A stretch of DNA of 64,000 nt from Halicephalobus mephisto (Eukaryota; Nematoda; Chromadorea; Rhabditida; Panagrolaimidae): NCBI GenBank assembly GCA_009193035.1, contig SWDT01000225.1, positions 1-64,000 on the forward strand, written 5' to 3'. The notes beneath the pieces are model-generated. The model ran no database searches. It was not told the DNA's origin and saw only the letters and a program-made list of their open reading frames with translations. A program made the position numbers and the translations under genes. Positions 47,053 to 58,200 of this stretch are shown piece by piece (position 1 is the first letter of the stretch; each line of letters starts with the position of its first letter).

Positions 47053-48053
47053 ATGGTGATGAAACCTGGTCGTTCAACTGTACCCCCTCCTCGTGATCAA
47101 TACCGTATTAGAATTTCCAATGATCTTGGTGTTGATTCACTTTGGAATCCTGATGATGACAAGTTTAAAGTTCTATGTCGAATGGTCCATGTTACCAAAG
47201 CTGCTCTTCATATTGGATATGTCCAAATGATTATTAGCTTTGTATTCAGTTTGTTCTTTGGCTATCATTACATCATGGCTGTTAGTGGAAATGTTTCTCA
47301 AGAACATTGGATTAATCAATATACGGCTAGATATGTCTGTAAGTTATTTAATTTTTTTAAATATAATTTGAAAATTTTTATAATTTAAGCAAAAGTTTTA
47401 ATTTTTTTAAATATAATTTTAAAATTTTTAAGTTTTAATTTTAAAAAATTAAAATTTTTATGGTTTTTAATTTCTTTAGGAATTTATAATTTTAATTTTT
47501 GGTTATTTTTAATTTTAGCTCAATTGTTGTTTGCCGTTGCGGTTCAACTGATCCTCGTTGTCGTGATGATCCATGGTGTGCGCAGTGAACGTCGAGCTTT
47601 GCTTCTTCCTTACATTGTTTTTGTAAGTTTGTTTTTTAATTTCTCAAAAGTTTTATGAAATTTATTTAGGCGGCTATTGCGATTATTGCTGGATTTGCCC
47701 AACTTGCTTCTGATTTTGTCAATGTGGAACGTAATGTTGAACGTCATCGTACAACTGATCCTTCAACTACAAGCCAATTTGTTTCACATTTGATTGCAAC
47801 TTTGATTCATCTTTGGTGTCTCTCTGTTGTTTGGCGTTGCTATGGATATCTTGGAGAAAAGAAAGTTGCTCGTCAAATAAGTGAACAACTTAGTGCTACT
47901 CATGCTGCATTCCATTATCCAGAACAATTTTATGGATTTGCTGCTATGCCTCAACCACCACCATATGCTGATACTGTTACAACTCCAACTCAAAATAATT
48001 CTCGTTCAATCATCAAAATGGATGAAGATAAACAACCTTTAACAGTTGCTTAA
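47053..48053 (+). CDS. LAPTM-like four-TM (lysosomal-associated) membrane protein
   Basis: Exons 47053-47338, 47519-47622 and 47670-48053 join to 257 residues. The N-terminus is cytosolic-type and Pro/Arg-rich. Four TM segments: ~51-77 (ending LFFGYHYIMAV), ~97-115 (LLFAVAVQLILVVVMI), ~124-148 (LLPYIVFAAIAIIAGFAQLA) and ~170-190 (LIATLIHLWCLSVVWRCY). The C-terminal tail of ~65 residues holds PPPY (226-229), a WW-domain ligand. LAPTM proteins have this 4-TM plus PY-motif layout and use it to bind Nedd4-type ubiquitin ligases on the way to lysosomes; the assignment here is by layout, not by a diagnostic motif. Start could also be the second ATG, two codons on. Even, T-ending codon use unlike the GC-richer SLC7 and SLC23 genes suggests high expression or a different isochore. 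Convergent with the FABP gene. Confidence 0.8.
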
Positions 48054-48280
48054 TTTAATCGGTGAATTAATGGAGTAATTGATAGCAAATGGTCTCGTAC
48101 AATTATTTTTTTCCTTTAGTAGGGACCCTCAAGGTACTTTGGTTATTGTCTATTCGCCTCGGGTCTATCTTTTTTTCAGTCTAAATTAACATTCATTTGT
48201 AATCAGTGTTTTTATACACATTGTTCATATTATTTGTGAGTAAAAAAAATAGTTAAAAATTACAGATTTGCAAAATTACA

Positions 48281-50213
48281 TTAAATTTTTTTAAAATAAC
48301 GAAAAGCAACAACTCCTCCAGCAATACATTCAGCAACAAGTTCATCATCTTTGATATATCTCTTGATTGTTGAAGGAATAGCATTTTGATCATCTGGACA
48401 AATTTCTTGATATTCAACAAGTGCATCATTATCAAAATAAGCAGTTATTAAAAATGTTCTTCCATCAATTGTTTTTTGTTTAATTTTTTCATTTAATTTA
48501 AATTTCCATTCTTGATTTTTAAAAGTTGATTTAACATTAACTTGCCATGTTCCATCTTTTAAAACATTTAATTCAACAACAGGTTTGATAGAATTACCAA
48601 TAGTTCGTTTAAATGCACCAATTCCAATAGCCTAAAAAAATATAATTTAGTAAAACTATGTACTGTTGAAATTTTAAAATAGTATATAATTTCATTCAAA
48701 TAGTAATTATAGTAAATTTTTATATTTCTTATTTAAATTTAAAGAAAATTAAAAATTGAACAATAATGAGATAATCTTTTTGTTTTGAATTAAGATATTT
48801 AGAAAAAGTCTATTTCCATACCCATATGCAATTGATAAAGAACAGGAATTTAATAACTAAGTAATTTTTTAGAAATTTTTAAGAAATCACAAAGGATTGA
48901 GTTCTTGATACGAAAGTTCCTGAGAGACTCGGTAATTGCTTTATTGTATTCTTTGACGGAAAATTTTTCACATCGATAAATAAGAATTAAATGATTTTAA
49001 ATAATTTTTCGAACATGTAAGACATCATAAAAAACCTGGTTCCTAGCATAAAAGTCCCCGAAAGACTCAGCAGCCATTTCATATTGTATTCTTTCGATAT
49101 TTTTTGTATGACTAAACTTTGATATATAAATAGTCTTGGTATTTTTTTACACTAATTCTAATATTATGGTATTAATAAATACAAATACTAAGAACAAATT
49201 TGAGTTGCCTAGGTAACTTTCAAAAACACCAATCCCTTGTGACAAAAATCAAATTTTCAACAAATAACTTTTTATAAATAAATCTATAAAATTTCTAGAA
49301 ATTCCAAAAACAAATTTATAAATTTTTAAAAAATAATTTCTTAATTTTTTTGCGAATAAAAAGTTCATCAAATTATTGGATTTTTACTAATAAATTTATA
49401 ATTTTTTAAATTTTTTTTACATCCAATCAAAATTAAAGATAAAAAATGAATCCGAGTTTTTTATAATTTTTTAAATCTTTTTTACATGTAATCAAAATTA
49501 AAAATAAAAAAATTGCAAAAAATTCGGAAATTCATTTTTTTTATCTTTAATTTTGATTACATGTAAAAAAGATTTAAAAAATTTGTAAAAAATTCGGAGA
49601 TTCATTTTTTTAAATCTTTTTTTACATGCAATCAAAATTAAAGATAAAAAAAATCTCCGAATTTTTTCAATTTTTTTAAGTTGTTCATTAGTCATTAATT
49701 CAATAAATAAAATGATAAATCAAATTAATTTATCTTGGCAACTTCTTTATGTGATTTTTTTTCAATGAATCATCAAAATTAAGAACGATAAATGAATTTT
49801 TAAATTTATTATAAATTTTTTTATCATTGATTTAATAAAATTAATTTTTCTCATTTACTGCTTACTTACGTCATTAACTTTTTACAATATAAAGCAAAAA
49901 TTAAAAATAATGGTTGTCTTTATCCAAAGGATTAGATATAATAGAAAAATATTAATGACAGAAGAACAACACCCAGAGAACACTCCTCTGACGTGATGTG
50001 TTTCCTTTTACACTCTTCATTGGAGAGGACTGATTAGCCTCGGGTGTTTTGAATATCCCTAGTCATGGGGACTATATGTCCACAACAATAATAATGAAAT
50101 AATGACGAAATACTTACTTTCATGTACTCATCGAAGTTCTCTGCTCGATCCAACTGCCATCTCCCGATGAGGGCCTTCTGTCCTGGAGTCAACTGAGCCT
50201 TGATTTCTTCCAT
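48281..50213 (-). CDS. Intracellular fatty-acid-binding protein (LBP type)
   Basis: Exons 50213-50118 and 48631-48281 join to 148 residues. Cytosolic lipocalin-fold carrier of fatty acids or retinoids. Typical opening [20 protein letters not shown] (~residues 16-35), then [26 protein letters not shown], the [11 protein letters not shown] strand, and the end [12 protein letters not shown]. About 12 residues longer at the N-terminus than usual cytosolic FABPs and without a signal peptide. The ligand-carboxylate motif at the end is usually R-x-Y; here it reads R-Y-F. The intron after Lys32, in the first helical region, is at the position common in FABP genes. The 1.49-kb intron contains dispersed repeat A and a fold-back sequence. 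Start: ATG 4 nt after a ttttttag acceptor. Confidence 0.92.
49425..49680. repeat. Inverted (fold-back) repeat in the FABP intron
   Basis: The arm aatcttttttacatgtaatc + aaaattaaa(g/a)ataaaaa is followed by its reverse complement (ttaattttgattacatgtaa + aaaagattt), then again by the forward arm (atctttttttacatgcaatc), giving three alternating arms. Confidence 0.75.
49910..50095 (+). repeat. Dispersed repeat A, second copy
   Basis: Matches 6740-6915, most strongly in gtcatggggactat + atgtccacaaca. Same orientation. Confidence 0.65.
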
Positions 50214-50217
50214 TATC

Positions 50218-50219
50218 CT
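50218..50219 (-). promoter_or_regulatory. Probable trans-splice acceptor for the FABP gene
   Basis: aaattttttag on the - strand ends 4 nt before the ATG. Confidence 0.5.
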
Positions 50220-51277
50220 AAAAAATTTCCATATATAAATTTTATTAAATTTTAAGAAAAATCTATTTTAGGGATAATTCTATTTTTTTTTTAAATTTTC
50301 AACAAAGAAACACGGAAATTTGGGAAATGCACGTGGAAAATTGCGTAACTTAAAATTCTTCAAAAAGCAAAGGAAACTAAAAAACCGGCTTCGTCACACA
50401 TATCCAAAGCTATCAGGTCTTCGGATCAATCAATCGGAACCACTGTAGAACGAAAAATTGGGAATCGGAAAAACTTAAAAAAACAGATTTATTCATTTCG
50501 AAAAAACAAAGTACGTTATCACGATTCCGAAATCACTTTTTACAAGAAAAATAACTTTACAAATCTTGAAAACTTTAAAATATAATTCAATTTATAAGTT
50601 TTAAAATCGATATTTAATTTTCATCAAGTTTCTGAAATGAAAAAGTTTAAAAAATAAAAAATTTCCATATATCGAGCGTTAAAATTAAGTTGGAATATTT
50701 TAAATATAAATTACATTCAATTTTATAACTTATCTAATAAAAAATCGGAATTATTTTTTAAGAAAAGTTCTGAAATAAGAAAATTAAAAAAAATTAAAAA
50801 AAATAAAATTAAAAAATAAAAAAAAACACGAAGCGGAAATTTCGGAAAATGAAATAAAGTCGAGCTCGAATCTGACCGAATAAAAATGACCAAATTCGAG
50901 AAAACGGTTGCAACGACTGTCTCGATTTTATTTTAATTGGTAAACCGGTCATTATTACCCAAAGAATTCCAAGAAAACTGTCCTAAAACCTTTGTTTTTT
51001 GATTTTATGACAGTTGCTTCTCTTTGACTCGCGTTGGTTTCGAAATTCTTTTTGAATCAGTATTTTTCTTAACTGAAATACTAAGTTGACTTAACTACTG
51101 AAAAACCGATATAAAAATGAAACAAATTACATAAATCTGACGAAACAATTTCAGCAACATCTGGATAGAAGCCACTGATGTCGATTCCAGCAGCAGCTTC
51201 TGATGCTGGATAAAAAAAAAGATTTTTTTCATCAACTAGACTTCTGGAGAACCCAGAGATCTGTGTTATTTTATTTT
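50220..51277. other. Upstream region of the FABP gene
   Basis: AT-rich with some complex sequence at 50330-50480 and 50870-51060. A GC-richer 60-bp patch at 51150-51210 could be an exon remnant (- strand frame reading AGIDISGFYPDVAEIV between splice-like sites) but has no partner exon. Confidence 0.35.
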
Positions 51278-51433
51278 CACAAAAAAATATAACTTTTAAT
51301 TCAGTAAAAAATGCAAATCGTCACTATTATTTTTTATTTTCTTTATAAATTCCGAATATTCATGAAAAATGTGACGATTGTGTAAATTTTCGTAATTATT
51401 ATGAATTAAAAAATTATACTTTTTTGTGTGTAG
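51278..51433 (-). mobile_element. Palindromic MITE-like element, inverted copy
   Basis: Starts cacaaaaaaatataactttt and ends tatacttttttgtgtgtag. The internal ccgaatattcatgaaaaatgtga is the reverse complement of the family motif, so it lies opposite to the other copies. Confidence 0.65.
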
Positions 51434-52465
51434 ATAACAACTACCTATGGTATTGTTGTAACTGTTCGGAGAGATTACTGTCGATTTTCCAAATTCTCGC
51501 CATCTACAGTATTTGTAACACATTGGATTCTTTTCGACGGAACTCAGATATGTTACGAGATTTTCATTGGTCTTCTATCAGATCGCCGGAGTGATATAAA
51601 CGCGACGAGCGCCGATGTATCGGAAACCGAATCGCAGGTTCGGGTCCCGGCCGGTCCGAAGCCACCCCACCCCCTCAGGGGATCTTGTAGCGAAATAGGG
51701 ACATATTTAATGTGGAAGATTAAAAGCGAATCCGAGTGCTGCTGGCCCCAGCGGACCCGTGTGGCCATAGTTAACCCTAGGGGTCAATGGGAAGCCCATC
51801 TTCATCACATCCAGGAATATGTCGGGATTTCTGAATACCTGCGAATTTGGAAACTTCCGTCAAACTCGATTACTGGAAACATCTTTTATCCATCAGATCC
51901 CAGTGCGAAGCTTACTGTCAAGATCAAAAAGCTCATCCAGTTTCCATCCACACGACAGTGAAAAAATCCGTCGTTAGTCTTTCAACTTTTGGAGTTGTCA
52001 CTGATATTCTGTACATCGTAGCACTTCGGATAAGATTATACTACTTGGACACTGATCCCGTGGGTACTTGGCGTCGGACTGATGAAACTGACGTGGATTA
52101 TCTCGATTGGGACTAAGATGGCGGAAATCCAACTGGAATATCGTACACTATCATCTTGTCCGATAAAGTTTCAGGATCAAATTACTACGAAAACTGGAAT
52201 ATTTACAGTTTTGTTTCTAATTTCACATTCGGAAATTTCTCCGCAAGAAATCACCAAATCACGTTTGATTTTTGTAATATATATTTTATAATTTTAAAAT
52301 GTGTACTTTTTGAAAAGTTTGAACTTGATTTTCAGAAAGTTAAACTTCTTAAAACCGAAGATTAATCTGTTCAACCCGGTGCCAGGAAAAAAAACTGTTT
52401 CAATCACGAGAGTTCAAATTTTTTCGAAACCGATGTTTGTTTTTGACGAAATTTCTGGATTGTAA
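51434..52465 (+). pseudogene. Decayed C-type-lectin-like gene
   Basis: In one frame, 51835-52290 reads QCEAYCQDQKAHPVSIH, a hydrophobic strand, GTWRRTDETDVDYLDWD and DGGNPTG. This is the order C-x3-C..A-x-x-V-S-I-H...W-x-x-[ST]-D...D-Y-x-x-W of a C-type lectin domain. A TAA at 52114-52116 interrupts it, in the same frame. Downstream, SNFTFGNFSARNHQITFDF and a further segment ending at 52465 (NPVPGKKTVSITRVQIF) look CUB-like, a common partner in nematode lectins. Upstream, 51434-51961 is open in another frame for 176 codons with protein-like composition (NPRGQWEAHLHHIQEY). The frames cannot be joined without assuming shifts, so I call it a pseudogene; a live gene with exons I failed to parse is possible. 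Confidence 0.5.
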
Positions 52466-52740
52466 TTTTTGGATAAGATTGTTCACAGTTCGTGGTTATC
52501 CAGCACAAGACGTCCTTGTAAGTTACTTTTACTTTCATTCCTATATCTTACAAATCCAAAGTTTATCCAACAATACATAATTAATCGTAATTGTCTGGTC
52601 CTTTGATCCAAGTGCTTCTTCATTTGGCGGTGTGCATAAGTAGTACTTGTAAGTTATAGTTACTTTATAAGTGCAGTTAGATACAGCTAATCTGGGATAT
52701 TTAAAGTCACAAAGAAAGTGTATGTACTCGAAGCGGCTTT
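52466..52740. other. Possible further remnants of the lectin-like gene
   Basis: Short protein-like stretches (e.g. IVWSFDPSASSFGGVHK near 52590-52640) end in stops; two CTTGTAAGTTA donor-like sites at 52513 and 52647. Nothing firm. Confidence 0.3.
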
Positions 52741-53170
52741 TTGGAAGGAGTTATTGTTGGGATAGAAAACATAATAGAAACAGAAGATCTGAAGAAATAT
52801 CCTGAACATCAGGGAAAATAGGATACTGTAGGACATGAGTGAAATTCATAGGAGGGGATTATGTTAGAACTTATGCAGATGTTGAAACAGAGACTAAACT
52901 AGAAAGAGAAGACCTGAAGAAATATCCTGAATATCAGGGAAAATAGGATACTGTAGGACATGAGTGAAATTTTCAGAAGTATTATGTTAGAACTTATGCA
53001 GATGTTGGAACAGAGACTAAACTAGAAAGAGAAGACCTGAAGAAATATCCTGAATATCAGGGAATGTGGGATACTGTAAGGCGTGAGTGAAATTTTCAGA
53101 AGTATTATGTTAAAACTTATGTATATGTTGGAACAGAGACTAAACTTGAAAGAGAAGCCGCTTTTTTACA
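52741..53170 (+). repeat. Tandem array of ~124-bp units, three copies
   Basis: gaagaaatatcctgaatatc + agggaaaataggatactgta recurs at about 52791, 52916 and 53039, with gttagaacttatgcagatgt between. Confidence 0.85.
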
Positions 53171-53780
53171 GTGCATCAGATGCAAACAATTTTTGCGTTA
53201 TTCGCTTCGGGAACAGTTTATATTTTAACATGAGCACAGCAACTTGATGTCGACGTGATACCATGAATAACCATCATATCGTATTTTTAGAATCTTCTAC
53301 AATCTACTAAAGTTTCTTCAAATCTTTAAAAATTACACAAAATTCTGTTTTTCGGTCTTAATTGGAAAATTTTTAAATTTTAAAATGTTGAAAAAAATTA
53401 TTTAATTTTTGTAAGATTATTTTTCGGAATTTTCTAAATACATTCAAAAACATTAAAAAATGCAGTTTTTCGTAATTTCAACCAGAATTTAAAAATTCAC
53501 GTGAAAATGAATTTTTGAGAATTTTTTAAGGATTAGTTTTACTTTCGTAGTAATATGACTCAGAATCCACTGGATAACTTTGGGATTTTTCGCAAATGTT
53601 TAAAAACGAAATCTGGCATTTTTTATTTTTAATTCGAAAATTATAAAAATTCGTGTTAAAACAATTTTTGAAATTTTAAAAAATACTGTAATTTTTGGAA
53701 TTAAGTGATTCAGAATATATTGCATAATTTCGGAATTTTCTCGAAGCACGTAAAAGTGGAATTTGACACTTTTTAGTTTC
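53171..53780. other. AT-rich gap, no gene seen
   Basis: Diverged relatives of the following repeat; nothing else. Confidence 0.35.
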
Positions 53781-54250
53781 AAGTGGAAAGTTTCAGAAAT
53801 TTATGATGAAATAATTTTTAAATTTTTGTAAAAAATATTTGTACTTTTTATAATGGGATAATTTTGAAAATTTTTGGAATTATATAAGCAGTAATTTTTA
53901 AAATTCAGATCTCAAATGGAAAGTTTCGAAAATTTATGGTAAAATAATTTTAGATTTTTGTAAAAAATATTTGCATTTTTTATAATGGGATAATTTCGAA
54001 AATTTTTAAAATTATATAAACAGTAATTTTTGAATCTACGGTCTCAAGTGGAAAGTTTCGAAAATTTATAATGAAATAATTTTTAAATTTGTGTAAAAAA
54101 TATTTGTACTTTTTATAATGGGATAATTTTGAAAATTTTTGGAATTATATAAACAGTAATTTTTAAAATTCAGATCTCAAGTGAAAAGTTTCAGAAATTT
54201 ATAATGAAATAATTTTTGAAAGAATATTTGCACTTTTTATAATGGGATAA
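53781..54250 (+). repeat. Tandem array of ~133-bp units, four copies
   Basis: gtggaaagtttcgaaaattt recurs at about 53781, 53915, 54046 and 54179, with tactttttataatgggataa in each unit. Confidence 0.8.
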
Positions 54251-54755
54251 TTTTGGAATTAATCCCTTCGACTTGGTACCAGGCGGAAGGAACGGTTTTG
54301 ATTAAGTTCAAATGATGCTTTTTGTTTGTTTTGGCTTCGTGATGACTGCACTCGAGGAAAAGCAGAGGACGGAAGTTGCATCATCCTGACTGGTGCCGAA
54401 GGGGCAGTGTTGCTCTCGAGAACCGCCGTTGGCAGTCAGCCAGAGACCTCCTTGTGCGTCAAAAACGTTTTTTTAAAAAAAAACAAATTTTTATTTTTTT
54501 TAAAAAACAAATTTTTATTTTTTTAAAAAACAAAATTTTATTTTTTATCTAATTTGAAAAAATAAACTAAATAAAATCACGTGGTCTCGAGAGGAAGTTG
54601 TCTCAATGTCATTTTTTCCATCAAATTTTTCAGTTGAGGCAATTTTTAAGATTACACTTTTTCAAGCACGAGTGCAGCAGCCACGAAAATCCTGAGATCA
54701 TTCGATTTTGTTTTTAGACTGGGTTATTCGGCTGGTTTTTCTCACTGAATCTAAT
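54251..54755. other. Upstream region of the SLC7 gene
   Basis: 54260-54470 is complex and GC-richer (gacttggtaccaggcggaag, gagaaccgccgttggcagtc), a likely promoter region. The rest is AT-rich. Confidence 0.35.
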
Positions 54756-55100
54756 TTTTGAAATTTTCTTCTTGGGACCATTTTTGAAATTTTCTTCTTG
54801 GGACCATTTTTACAATTTTCTCGTTAAGACCATTTTTGAAATTTTCTTCTTAGGACCATTTTTACAATTTTCTCGTTAAGACCATTTTTTATAATTTTCT
54901 TTTTAGGACCATTTTTTATAATTTTCTCGTTAAGACCATTTTTTATAATTTTCTTCTTAGGACCATTTTTTATAATTTTCTTCCTAGGACCATTTTACAA
55001 TTTTCTTCTTGGGACCATATTTTTTAAATTTCTTTTAAGACCATTTTTTTTTTGGAAGATTTTCGTCTTAGGACCATATTTTTTAAATTTGTGGACTAGA
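54756..55100 (+). repeat. ~29-bp minisatellite tttctcgttaagaccatttt
   Basis: About 11 units of gaaattttcttcttgggacc + atttttaca with variants ctcgttaagacc and ttcttaggacc. Confidence 0.85.
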
Positions 55101-55199
55101 ATTGTTAATTTAAGTTTTCGTGCTGAGATATTTTTTGGATTTTCTAAACTGATACAGTTTGATTGGATTTTTGGAAAAAGATCATTTTATTCGATTTTT

Positions 55200-55201
55200 A
55201 G
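55200..55201 (+). promoter_or_regulatory. Probable trans-splice acceptor for the SLC7 gene
   Basis: ttcgatttttag ends 6 nt before the ATG at 55208. Confidence 0.5.
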
Positions 55202-55207
55202 GCTGAG

Positions 55208-58200
55208 ATGAAGCCAGAAGAACAACCCCTCCAACAGAACGGGATATCAGAAAACGGGATTTATCCGGACTTGGTCAAAGATCCTGAAAAAAATCCCGAA
55301 GAACCAATAAAATTAAGACAACGAATAACTCTGTTCAATGGATGTGCCATCATCGTCGGAGTCATCGTCGGTTCTGGAATCTTCGTTTCTCCCACAGGTA
55401 AATTTTTAATTTTTTTTAAAAAAATAATTTAAAATTTCTTCAAAAAAAATAATTTTAAAATTTCTTCAAAAATAAAAATTTTTAAATTTTTAAAAAAAAT
55501 AAATTTTTAAATTTTTTTAAAAATAAATTTTAAAATTTCTTCAAAAAAAAACAATTTTAAAATTTCTTTAAAAATAAAAATCTTTAAATTTTTTAGTTTT
55601 GTAATTTTTAAAATTCTTTTATTTTTTAGAATTATTTATTTTTTTGAAAGTAGAAATCTGGGTTTCTTGTTCACTTGGTTATACGAAAGCCACCCAACGG
55701 CTAAAGGAGCATGAAAAAAAAAGAATTACTCAATTAGTCAATCAATAACTCCACAGCACCGTGGGCGAAGACACTCAATGAAAAAACGAGAAAACTTTTA
55801 ACTATAAAAAATAAGAAAATAAACATTTTTTATAAAATTTTTTAAAAAATAAAAAAATAAACTTTTTTTATAAAATTTTTAAAAAAAATAAAAAAATAAA
55901 CTTTCTTATAAAATTATTTTAAATAATAAAAAAATTTTTTTTAATAATAATAAAAAAAATTATTTTTCTTAAATAATATAAAAAAAATTATTTTTTTTTG
56001 AATTTTCAGAATTTTTGGTGTCAAATTTGAATTAAAAAATCACGTTATTCTAAAAATTAAAAACAAACATTGTTTACGAAATTTTCTGGACACAAATTTC
56101 TAGAATTTCTTGGAAATTTGTAGAATTTTTGATTTGCGATGTTGATTATGAAATCATACTTTTTTAAATTAAAAATAAATATTTTTATAAAAATTTTCAA
56201 AAAGTACAAAATTCTATTTTTTTTCAAATTTGAATTTTTTGCATTAAAACAATTTTTAAAAAATTTTAGAAAATTTTTATTTTTGAAAAATTTTTAGGAA
56301 ATTTTTATTTTTGGAAAATTTTAGAAAATTTTTATTTTTGGAAAATTTTTTTATTTAAATTAACAGTTAAAATTTGTCTGAATTTTTGGAATCCAAACAT
56401 AGCTTAAGTCGTGTCTTAAAGCGAAAAGTCCAAATTTTGAAGTTGAATTTTGACTATGAACTTTGAAGTCGAATTTTAAGAACCAACTTTGACGTCAGAA
56501 TTCGACCGTTAACTTTGAAGTTGGACTTTGATTAAGAACTTTGAAGTTAAACTTTGATTTCCAAATTTGATAATCAACTTTAATTACGAACTTTGAAATT
56601 AAAATTTAAAATTAAAATTGATAGTCGAAATTTAACTTCAAAGTTCAAAGTTAAATTTTGACTATGAACTTTGACTATTAATTTTAAAGTAAAATTTTGA
56701 CTATTAACCTTAAAATTGAACTTTGAATTTAAATTTCGACTATTAACTTTATCATCAAAATTTGACTATTAACTTTAAAGTTAAATTTTGACTATGAACT
56801 TTAATTAAGAACTTTAAAATTAAATAAAATTGGACTTTGATTATCAACTTTGAAGTTAAAATTTGACTATTAATTTTAAAGTAAAATTTTGATTGTCAAC
56901 TTTAAAATTAAACTTTGAAGTTAAATTTTAATTAAAAATTTTAAAATTAAATTTTGATTGTCAATTTTAAAATTGAACTTTGAAGTTAAATTTTGACTAT
57001 TAACTTTAAAGTTAAATTTTGACTATCAACTTTAATTAAGAACTTTAAAATTAAATAAAATTGGACTTTGATTATCAACTTTGAAATTAAATTTTGACTA
57101 TCAATTTTGAAGTTAAATTTTGACTATTAATTTTATAATTGAACTTTAAAATTAAAATTTGACTATCAACTTTGAAGTTAAATTTTCACTATGAACTTTG
57201 ACCTTAAATTACGAATGTTAACTTTGATTGTTAATTTTAATGAAAGAAAACGCAAATTTCAATTTTTTCAAGAACTATTGTATTTTGAAATTTAAATTTT
57301 CAGGAGTTCTTCAGCATGCAGGGAGCGGAGGGTTGTCGGTCGGGATCTGGATCCTCTGTGGACTGTACTCGATGCTGGGGGCCCTTTGTTACGCGGAGTT
57401 GGGGACTACTATTCCCAAGAGCGGAGGGGACTACACTTACATCCTTGAGGCCTTCGGTCCGTTGCCGGCTTTTTTATTTCTCTGGATCGCTTTGATAATT
57501 GTTAATCCGACTTCGTTGGCTGTGATCGGGATAACTTGTGGAAATTACATCCTTAAGCCGATTTTTCCGGATAATCCGGTTCCTGAAATCGCGAGTAGAC
57601 TTCTGGCGGCTTGTATTATTTTAATTTTGACAGTTTTGAATTGTTACAATATTCGATGGTCCACCAGAATCCAGGACGTCTCAGCCGTAGGCAAAGTTTC
57701 CGCTCTTTGTGTGATCGTCGGATCAGCAATTGTCTACATCGCCAGAGGCAACGTTCAAAACTTCAACTGGGAAGCTCTGAACAAAGACGCAAATTACGGT
57801 CCCGCAGCGATCGCTTTAGGATTTTATTCTGGTGTTTTTTCCTACAGTGGATGGAATTATTTAAATTTCGTCACAGAGGAATTAAAAGAACCTAACAAGT
57901 AAGTTTCTCGAGTGGAAAATTTTGGGGATTAATTTTAATGATAAAAATCGAATTTGGCGTTCTGTGACTAATGCCATTTTTCGCCTAAGATCTTCTTTTT
58001 TAAATTACAATGAAAATAATAAATCAGTAAAAAAATGAAAATTAGAAAAACAAAAAAATTATTTTTGGCATTGACCACAAAACGCCAAATTTAGTTTATT
58101 ATTGAAAATCGAATTTGGCGTTCTGTGACTAATGCCTTTTTTCGCGTAAGATCTTTTTTTTAAAATCACGATGAAAATAATAAATCACTAAAAAAAGAAA

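Larger units (their letters stand above)
48632..50117. other. FABP intron: degenerate repeats, a fold-back and dispersed repeat A
   Basis: 48890-49080 holds two ~110-bp copies of gttcctagcataaaagtccc + cgaaagactc-like sequence. 49425-49680 is an inverted repeat. 49910-50095 is repeat A. Confidence 0.6.

Noticed and set aside
51600..51690. tRNA T-arm-like stretch (aggttcgggtcccgg)
   Set aside because: No matching acceptor or D-arm found and T-stem pairing is poor; it also lies in a long open frame.
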